In this document: in pieces, positions 57,258-64,000 of the stretch
Layout of the letters: every line of letters begins with the position of its first letter
Position numbering within the stretch: position 1 is the stretch's first letter
NCBI GenBank assembly: GCA_026125895.1
Contig: JAHCKG010000009.1
Coordinates: 62,001 to 126,000, forward strand
Direction: 5' to 3'
Origin: Pseudolabrys sp.
GTDB lineage: Bacteria > Pseudomonadota > Alphaproteobacteria > Rhizobiales > Xanthobacteraceae
Length of the DNA stretch: 64,000 nucleotides
Translations under genes and position numbers: made by a program
The notes under the pieces: generated by a model
Told to the model about the DNA's origin: nothing
Databases searched by the model: none
Seen by the model: the letters and a program-made list of their open reading frames with translations, nothing else

Positions 57258-57637
57258 GCGTCGCCCTTGCGCTGCAACTGACCGGGCGCCGCCTTGTGGT
57301 GATACTGCAGCGCGATCAGCAGCCCCTTGAGCATGCGCAGCGGGGCCAGCGTAACGAGGAGGATGAGCGGCACCCACAGCACCGCGTGCACCCAGTAGGG
57401 CGGCTGGTACACCACCTCGGTGAACAGCGCCGCCAGCACGACCAGCGCGCCGCCGATCAGGATGACGAACACCGCCGGACCGTCGCCGGCATCGGCGAAG
57501 GAATAGTCCAGCCCACATTTGTCGCAGGCCGGCCGCAAGGTCAGGAAACCGTCGAACAACCTGCCCTCGCCGCAGCGCGGGCAATGGCCGAGCAGCCCGC
57601 GGCGGATGGGCAAACCTGTCAAAGCAGGTCCGGACAT
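57254..57637 (-). CDS. DUF983 family membrane protein
   Basis: 127 residues. A zinc-ribbon-like N-terminus (GHCPRCGEGRLFDGF and CDKCGLDYSF) is followed by two helices (VFVILIGGALVVLAALF, AVLWVPLILLVTLAPLRMLK). The DUF983 family sits between ctaE and SURF1 in alphaproteobacteria and is presumed to help oxidase biogenesis. The ATG at 57637 is chosen over one upstream in the terminator region. Confidence 0.92.
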   Translation of the reverse strand: MSGPALTGLPIRRGLLGHCPRCGEGRLFDGFLTLRPACDKCGLDYSFADAGDGPAVFVILIGGALVVLAALFTEVVYQPPYWVHAVLWVPLILLVTLAPLRMLKGLLIALQYHHKAAPGQLQRKGDA

Positions 57638-57654
57638 CACGTTACCTCCAAACA

Positions 57655-57682
57655 AAAAGGGCGGCGTTGCCGCCGCCCTTTT
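57655..57682. terminator. Hairpin between ctaE and DUF983
   Basis: AAAAGGGCGGC-gttgcc-GCCGCCCTTTT, a perfect 11-base stem with A-run and T-run on the two sides. It lies 19 bases after the ctaE stop and may reduce expression of the DUF983/SURF1 genes relative to the oxidase subunits. Confidence 0.85.
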
Positions 57683-57701
57683 GTCACATCAATGCGGCGA
57701 C

Positions 57702-58559
57702 TTAATGCGCGGCCGCGGCGACGTGCTCGCCGCCCGAACCCCACACATAGATGCAGGCAAACAGGAACAGCCAGACGACGTCGACGAAATGCCAGTACCA
57801 GGCGGCGAACTCGAAGCCGAGATGGTGCGTCGGCGTGAAGTGGCCACGCAGCGCGCGCACCAGGCAGACGATCAGGAAGACCGTGCCGATCAGGACGTGC
57901 GCGCCGTGGAAGCCCGTCGCCATGAAGAACGCGGCGCCATACATGTTGCCGCTGAAGGCGAAGGCGGCGTGCATGTACTCGAAGGCCTGCACGCAGGTGA
58001 AGGTGCCGCCGAGCAGGATGGTGAGGATGAGACCCCACTTGAGGCCCTGCCGGTCGTTCTCCAGCAGCGCATGGTGCGCCCAGGTTACCGTGGTGCCCGA
58101 GGTCAGCAGGATCAGCGTATTGAGGAGCGGCAGGTGCCACGGGTCGAAGGTCTCGATGCCCTTCGGCGGCCAGACGCCGCCGGTGAAGGCGACGCGGGCG
58201 ACTTCATGCGCGTCGCCGGGAAACAGCGCCGTGTTGAAGTAGGCCCAGAACCAGGCGACGAAGAACATCACTTCCGAGGCGATGAACAGGATCATGCCGT
58301 AGCGGTGCGAAATCTGCACGACGCGGGTGTGATCGCCCTTGTGCTCCGCCTCGTTGATGACGTCACGCCACCAGCCGATGAAGGTGTAGAGCACGCCGAG
58401 CACGCCGGCGCCGAACACCAGCGGCGCCGCAGAGAACATGTGGTGCATCCAGGTGATGGCGCCGAAGGCCATCACGAACGCGGCAAACGAGCCGACCGCC
58501 GGCCACGGGCTCGGATCGACCAGATGGTAGTCGTGATGCTTTGCGTGTGCCTCGGCCAT
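57702..58559 (-). CDS. ctaE: Cytochrome c oxidase subunit III
   Basis: 285 residues, seven helices. [14 protein letters not shown] carries the conserved Glu; [31 protein letters not shown] and [14 protein letters not shown] are family blocks. Part of the aa3 core; stabilises subunit I. It lies 60 bases after ctaG. Confidence 0.97.
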   Translation of the reverse strand: MAEAHAKHHDYHLVDPSPWPAVGSFAAFVMAFGAITWMHHMFSAAPLVFGAGVLGVLYTFIGWWRDVINEAEHKGDHTRVVQISHRYGMILFIASEVMFFVAWFWAYFNTALFPGDAHEVARVAFTGGVWPPKGIETFDPWHLPLLNTLILLTSGTTVTWAHHALLENDRQGLKWGLILTILLGGTFTCVQAFEYMHAAFAFSGNMYGAAFFMATGFHGAHVLIGTVFLIVCLVRALRGHFTPTHHLGFEFAAWYWHFVDVVWLFLFACIYVWGSGGEHVAAAAH

Positions 58560-58618
58560 TGTCGTCTCCGTTCAAGTCCGTCGGTTTGCAATGGGCGCCA
58601 GCGCGCCCCCCAGTTCCA

Positions 58619-59218
58619 TTACAGTTTTTTCGATGCCTTCGTCTCCGCGTCGGCGACCGGCTTCTGCGGCGCGTCCACGGGGAAGAAGGTATAAGAGAGC
58701 GTGATCGTGTTCAGCGGATCCTGGTCGCTGTCCTTGACGATCGAGGGATCGACATAGAACACCACGGCCATCTCGCGCGTTTCGCCGGCCTTCATGGTCT
58801 GCTCGGTGAAACAGAAGCAGTTGATCTTGTGGAAGTAGAGCCCCACTTGCGGCGGCGTCACGTTGTAGCCGGCCTGCGCGGTGATATCCCGCGCCGCCAT
58901 ATTGATGACCTTGTAATAGACGGTCTTGACCTCGCCGATGCGGACCTGAACCGTGTTCTGCTCCGGTACGAAGCGCCACGGCAGGCCGGGGGCAACATTG
59001 GAATCGAAGCGGATGGTCAGGGTGCGGTCGAGCACCTGGCCGGGCGCGGCCTCGGCCACCTGGGTGGTGCCGCCAAATCCGGTGGTGCGGCAGAACCAGT
59101 TGTAGAGCGGCACCGAGGCGAAGGCCGCCCCGACCATGCCGGCAGCGACGACGCCGCAGGTCGCTGCGACAACGACGTCGCGCTTCAGCTTGCGTTTGGT
59201 GACGGGGGGCTGGGTCAT
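58619..59218 (-). CDS. ctaG: Cytochrome oxidase assembly protein CtaG (Cox11)
   Basis: 199 residues. One N-terminal helix and a periplasmic domain with the copper-binding CFCF motif in [32 protein letters not shown] follows the helix. It delivers copper to the CuB site of subunit I. The start overlaps the coxF stop by one base. Confidence 0.96.
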   Translation of the reverse strand: MTQPPVTKRKLKRDVVVAATCGVVAAGMVGAAFASVPLYNWFCRTTGFGGTTQVAEAAPGQVLDRTLTIRFDSNVAPGLPWRFVPEQNTVQVRIGEVKTVYYKVINMAARDITAQAGYNVTPPQVGLYFHKINCFCFTEQTMKAGETREMAVVFYVDPSIVKDSDQDPLNTITLSYTFFPVDAPQKPVADAETKASKKL

Positions 59219-59397
59219 TACGGCCGCACCAGCACGCCGGGACCCTTCACCAGGGTCATGATGAAGAACAGGACGACCAGCGCCCCGAGCGCCAGCGCGA
59301 TCGCAATCGACCGCGAACGCTGCGCGCGCTTCTGCGCTTCGGTGAGCACGATGCCACCGGGATCCTTCTGTCCCTCGCGGGTCTGTTTGTCGTCCAT
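59218..59397 (-). CDS. CoxF-type small membrane protein
   Basis: 59 residues from ATG 59397 ([20 protein letters not shown]). One helix ([21 protein letters not shown]) and a short C-terminus. GGAG lies 6 bases before this ATG and directly abuts another ATG two codons upstream, so 59397 is preferred. It occupies the coxF place between ctaB and ctaG; function unknown, presumed assembly factor. Confidence 0.85.
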   Translation of the reverse strand: MDDKQTREGQKDPGGIVLTEAQKRAQRSRSIAIALALGALVVLFFIMTLVKGPGVLVRP

Positions 59398-59411
59398 GGT
59401 CATCTCCGCGA

Positions 59412-60380
59412 TCACGCGGCCACCCTGGCGATCAGTCCGCCCCAGCCGCGATCCACCAGCAGCACCGCGTAGAGCAGGAACAAATAGAGGATCGAGAAGG
59501 CGAAAAGATGCCGGCAGGCGCGATCGGCCGGCGACACTTCGCGATAGACCTGCACCGCCAGCGCCACCATGGCAGCGCCCGTCGCCACCGCGACCGCGCC
59601 GTACAGCGCACTGGTGTAGCCGAGCGCCCAGGGCGCGACGCCGAGCGGCACCAGGATCAGCGTGTAGAGCAGGATCTGCAGGCGGGTATGCGCGTCGCCG
59701 GCGACATTCGGCAGCATCGGCACGCCGGCGCGGCCGTAATCGCTCTTCTTGTAGATGGCCAGCGCCCAGAAGTGCGGCGGGGTCCAGAAGAAGATGATGG
59801 CGAACAGCAACAGCGATTCGACCGACACCGTGCCGGTGACCGCCGCCCAGCCGATCATCGGCGGGAAGGCGCCGGCGGCGCCGCCGATGACGATGTTCTG
59901 CGGCGTCGAGCGCTTCAGCCACATCGTGTAGATGACGGCATAGAAGAAAATGGTGAAGGCGAGCAGCGCCGCCGACAACAGGTTCACCATCAGGCCGAGC
60001 ACGACGACGGCGAACACCGACAAGGTCAGGCCGAAGGCCAGCGCCTCGCCGGGGCGCACGCGGCCGGCCGGGACCGGACGGCGCTGCGTGCGCGTCATCA
60101 GCGCGTCGATATCGGCGTCGAACCACATGTTCAGCGCGCCGGAAGCGCCGGCGCCGACCGCGATGCAGAGCAGCGCGGTGAAGGCCACGAACGGATGGAT
60201 CGAACCCGGCGCGACGGCAAGACCCACCAGCGCCGTGAAGACCACGAGCGACATCACCCGTGGCTTCAGCAGCGCGATGTAGTCGCCGACTTCGGCATTG
60301 CTCGGCTCGTAGAGGCTCGCGTCCACGAGCCTCGCCCCGCCGGGAGCACCGACATTCGCGCCTTCGCTGATGAGCGACAT
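59412..60380 (-). CDS. ctaB: Protohaem IX farnesyltransferase (haem O synthase)
   Basis: 322 residues, about nine helices. The prenyltransferase motif [19 protein letters not shown] and the [17 protein letters not shown] region are diagnostic. It adds the farnesyl group to haem b for the aa3 oxidase. Located between ctaD and coxF. Confidence 0.96.
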   Translation of the reverse strand: MSLISEGANVGAPGGARLVDASLYEPSNAEVGDYIALLKPRVMSLVVFTALVGLAVAPGSIHPFVAFTALLCIAVGAGASGALNMWFDADIDALMTRTQRRPVPAGRVRPGEALAFGLTLSVFAVVVLGLMVNLLSAALLAFTIFFYAVIYTMWLKRSTPQNIVIGGAAGAFPPMIGWAAVTGTVSVESLLLFAIIFFWTPPHFWALAIYKKSDYGRAGVPMLPNVAGDAHTRLQILLYTLILVPLGVAPWALGYTSALYGAVAVATGAAMVALAVQVYREVSPADRACRHLFAFSILYLFLLYAVLLVDRGWGGLIARVAA

Positions 60381-60410
60381 TGCCCGGTTACGCCCTTCTC
60401 AGGTCGCGCA

Positions 60411-62048
<1,638 letters not shown>

Positions 62049-62091
62049 TCAGTTGTCGCCCGCGTAGTGTATTCAGATTCCACTATGTGTG

Positions 62092-62940
62092 TCACTTGAC
62101 GCTGGCGGACTCCACCGCGGCGACGGCGTTCTTGGGCGCATCGTCGCTGGTGGCAAATTTCTTCTTCGCGGCCTCGAGCCAGGCGGCGTAGTCCTGCTCG
62201 CTCATGACCTGGACGGCGATCGGCATGAAGGCGTGGTCGCGGCCGCAAAGCTGCGAGCACTGGCCGTAGTACATGCCTTCCTTCTCGGCCTTGAACCAGG
62301 TTTCGTTGACGCGGCCCGGGATGGCGTCGATCTTCACACCGAAGGACGGGACCGCCCAGGAGTGGATGACGTCGGCGCCGGTGGTGATGACGCGGACCAC
62401 CTTGTTGACCGGGACGACCATGGTGTTGTCCACGGCCAGCAGGCGCGGTTCGCCCGGCTTGAGGTCCTTGGCCTGCTTCATCAGCGAGTCGAATTCGATC
62501 TTGGCGTCCGGATAAGCGTAGCTCCAGAACCACTGCTTGCCGGTGGCCTTCACGGTCACGTCGGCGGCCGGCACCTTGAGCTGATAGAAGAGGAGGCGGA
62601 ACGACGGCACCGCGATCGCGACCAGGATGAGGACCGGAACCACGGTCCAGACCACTTCGATCAGGGTGTTGTGCGTGGTGCGCGACGGCACCGGGTTGCT
62701 CTTGGCGTTGAACTTCACCACCACGATGATGAGGAGCGCCAGCACGAACAGCGTGATGATCGCGATGATCCAGAGCAGGAAGTCGTGGAACCAGACGATG
62801 TCTTCCATGACCGGGGTGACGGCCGTCTGCAGGCCAACTTCCCAGGGGTGCGGTTGACCGGAGGCAGCGAGCGCCGGACCGGCGAACACGAAGGCCAAGC
62901 TTGAGGCCAGGAAAGCGATCAACCGCTTGAGCACGAGCAT
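62092..62940 (-). CDS. ctaC: Cytochrome c oxidase subunit II
   Basis: 282 residues. Signal peptide (LIAFLASSLAFVFAGPALAA), two helices, then a cupredoxin domain with the aromatic patch QWFWSYAYPD and the CuA site: HSWAVPSFG and CSQLCGRDHAFMPI. Accepts electrons from cytochrome c. First gene of the cta operon; a longer frame to 63042 lacks a proper signal peptide at its start and is rejected. Confidence 0.97.
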   Translation of the reverse strand: MLVLKRLIAFLASSLAFVFAGPALAASGQPHPWEVGLQTAVTPVMEDIVWFHDFLLWIIAIITLFVLALLIIVVVKFNAKSNPVPSRTTHNTLIEVVWTVVPVLILVAIAVPSFRLLFYQLKVPAADVTVKATGKQWFWSYAYPDAKIEFDSLMKQAKDLKPGEPRLLAVDNTMVVPVNKVVRVITTGADVIHSWAVPSFGVKIDAIPGRVNETWFKAEKEGMYYGQCSQLCGRDHAFMPIAVQVMSEQDYAAWLEAAKKKFATSDDAPKNAVAAVESASVK

Positions 62941-63382
62941 TTTCTTATGCGCTCCTCGACGAGAAAAACGGCCCTTGCTTAGGCCCCTTCTTGGCCCCCT
63001 GGTCGCCGCGCGCACGTTTTTTGGACGGACGGCGGCCCTCACGGCATTGGGGCCACTGGCGTGGCCGGTTTTGCGATGCAGTGAGCCGGGGGGTACCCCG
63101 GCTTCTCAAACCACAATTCCGTGCCTGCCGCAATCCGCCTCATTAGAACACTTCTGCGACGGAAGGCTTATCCTCAAACCCTTGCAGAATGCCGTATTTC
63201 CGCCAAGGCAAAGGCGTTCACGAAAGGCGAATGTGGCCGGTTTGCCCCGGCCGTCCGGAGCCCCGCGCCGGGGCGTGGCAGGCATGTCCAGACTCGACCG
63301 TCTAGAATGAGTCCCGGCCAGTGATTCGGAAGTCCGGCGCGCCCTCGACGGCTGCTATTGGTTTGCACTAAGGGATTGAACG
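62941..63382. other. Divergent intergenic region between ctaC and the IalB gene
   Basis: 442 bases without a convincing gene. It must hold the promoters of the cta operon and of the IalB gene. One hairpin (63084-63103) is clear; no strong -35/-10 pair was found on either strand. Short frames on both strands are arginine-rich and have no ribosome-binding site. Confidence 0.6.
63084..63103. promoter_or_regulatory. Strong hairpin in the ctaC upstream region
   Basis: AGCCGGGG-ggta-CCCCGGCT, a perfect 8-base stem with a 4-base loop, 144 bases upstream of ctaC. No T-run on the minus strand, so an operator or mRNA leader structure is as likely as a terminator. Confidence 0.4.
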
Positions 63383-63952
63383 ATGAGCAATTTCAGGCAT
63401 CGCTGGCACCGGGACCGCACCTGCGGCGGCATCGCGCCCGCGGCAGGACGCGGTATCAGAGGATTTTGCGTCGCGGTGACGATGGTCGCGATGGGTCTGG
63501 CAACGAGCGGCGCCGCCTTCGCCCAGGGCGCGGTCAAGTCGGTGCACAAGGACTGGCAGATCCGCTGCGACACCCCGCCGGGGGCCAAATCCGAGCAGTG
63601 TGCGCTGATCCAGAGCGTCACCGCCGAGGATCGCGCCAATGTCGGTCTCACCGTGATCGTGCTCAAGACCGCCGATCAGAAGAGCAAGTTGATGCGCGTC
63701 GTGGCGCCGCTCGGGGTGCTGCTGCCCTCCGGGCTCGGCCTCAAGATCGACAATGCCGACATCGGCCGAGCCGGCTTCGTGCGCTGCCTGCCCAACGGCT
63801 GCATCGCCGAGGTGGTGATGGACGACGAATTGCTCAAGAAATTGCGCACCGGCAAGACGGCGACCTTCATCATCTACCAGACGCCCGAGGAAGGCATCGG
63901 CTTCCCCATGTCGCTCGCCGGCTTCGGCGAGGGCTACGACAAGCTGCCGTAG
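63383..63952 (+). CDS. Invasion-associated locus B (IalB) family protein
   Basis: 189 residues with a basic N-terminus and a signal peptide ending ATSGAAFAQG (about residue 48). The mature part has WQIRCDTPPGAKSEQCALIQ, RVVAPLGVLLPSGLGLKID and FVRCLPNGCIAEVVMDDELL, the IalB domain with four cysteines. Periplasmic; named for a Bartonella invasion gene but widespread and of unknown role in Rhizobiales. Divergent from ctaC. Confidence 0.9.
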   Translation: MSNFRHRWHRDRTCGGIAPAAGRGIRGFCVAVTMVAMGLATSGAAFAQGAVKSVHKDWQIRCDTPPGAKSEQCALIQSVTAEDRANVGLTVIVLKTADQKSKLMRVVAPLGVLLPSGLGLKIDNADIGRAGFVRCLPNGCIAEVVMDDELLKKLRTGKTATFIIYQTPEEGIGFPMSLAGFGEGYDKLP

Positions 63953-63991
63953 CGCCTGACAGCCCGGAGCCGAGCCATACTGAGGCAAGAT

Positions 63992-64000
63992 ATGGCCAAG
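63992..64000 (+). CDS. Possible start of the next gene (cut by window end)
   Basis: ATGGCCAAG (Met-Ala-Lys) follows a GAGG at 63982-63985 with 6-base spacing. Only three codons are visible, so nothing can be said about the product. Confidence 0.25.

Overview
This window looks like the chromosome of a GC-rich alphaproteobacterium of the Rhizobiales (Hyphomicrobiales), near the Bradyrhizobium/Xanthobacteraceae side. The evidence is gene content. There is a 5-aminolevulinate synthase of the C4 haem pathway and a split F0 operon with separate atpF' and atpF. A ctaC-ctaD-ctaB-coxF-ctaG-ctaE-DUF983-SURF1 cytochrome oxidase operon faces an IalB-family gene, and a DUF2948-hisD-UPF0262-LMW phosphatase-maf block is present. 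Many small palindromic intergenic repeats of rhizobial type occur. Most of the window is dense, ordinary chromosome; no phage, plasmid or CRISPR signal was seen.

Layout. 1-11333 (+): alpha-glucan/trehalose operon, treS-maltokinase fusion (5' end outside the window), glgB, glgX, treZ, treY, tightly coupled. 11357-19862 (-): two-subunit TPP enzyme, yacG, acyl-CoA ligase, maf, LMW phosphatase, UPF0262, hisD, DUF2948, murA and a 54-residue basic protein. 20009-20083: tRNA-Thr(GGT). 20099-22228 (-): large unknown membrane protein. 22359-27301 (+): sugar/glycan-modification cassette (methyltransferase, Gfo/Idh/MocA oxidoreductase, SDR epimerase, C-methyltransferase-like protein) ending in a Nudix hydrolase. 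27298-28646: ECF sigma factor with a C-terminal NTF2-like domain, divergent from a small monooxygenase-like protein. 28803-31211: hemA and an AbrB-type membrane protein. 31276-41947: a CrbS/CrbR-like acetate-switch module. It comprises a DnaQ exonuclease-CBS-DUF294 fusion, a symporter-histidine kinase-receiver hybrid, a LuxR-type regulator and the DUF4212/VC_2705-type symporter pair, and it is interrupted by a RAYT/REP mobile unit. 42059-44654: four small membrane proteins (two of them tandem paralogues), YjbQ and an exported coiled-coil protein. 44931-47438: F0 ATP synthase operon. 47725-52452: HAD protein, lipoprotein, GNAT, M16 peptidase, thrC. 52694-56427: cupin, epimerase, LysR regulator and a TctC-type binding protein. 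56496-62940 (-): aa3 oxidase biogenesis and structural operon. 63383-63952: IalB protein.

How the parts work together. The first operon interconverts glycogen-type glucan, maltose 1-phosphate and trehalose. The atp and cta operons, with hemA supplying haem precursor, are the respiratory core. The symporter/CrbSR block is probably a nutrient-sensing and uptake unit for short organic acids. The most unusual points are the exonuclease-CBS-DUF294 fusion beside the symporter-kinase, the RAYT/REP unit lodged next to a truncated copy of a second repeat family, a start codon placed inside a palindromic repeat, a HAD protein with Asn in place of the second motif-I Asp, and operator-like dyads upstream of murA, between the ECF sigma factor and its neighbour, and between the LysR gene and the epimerase gene.
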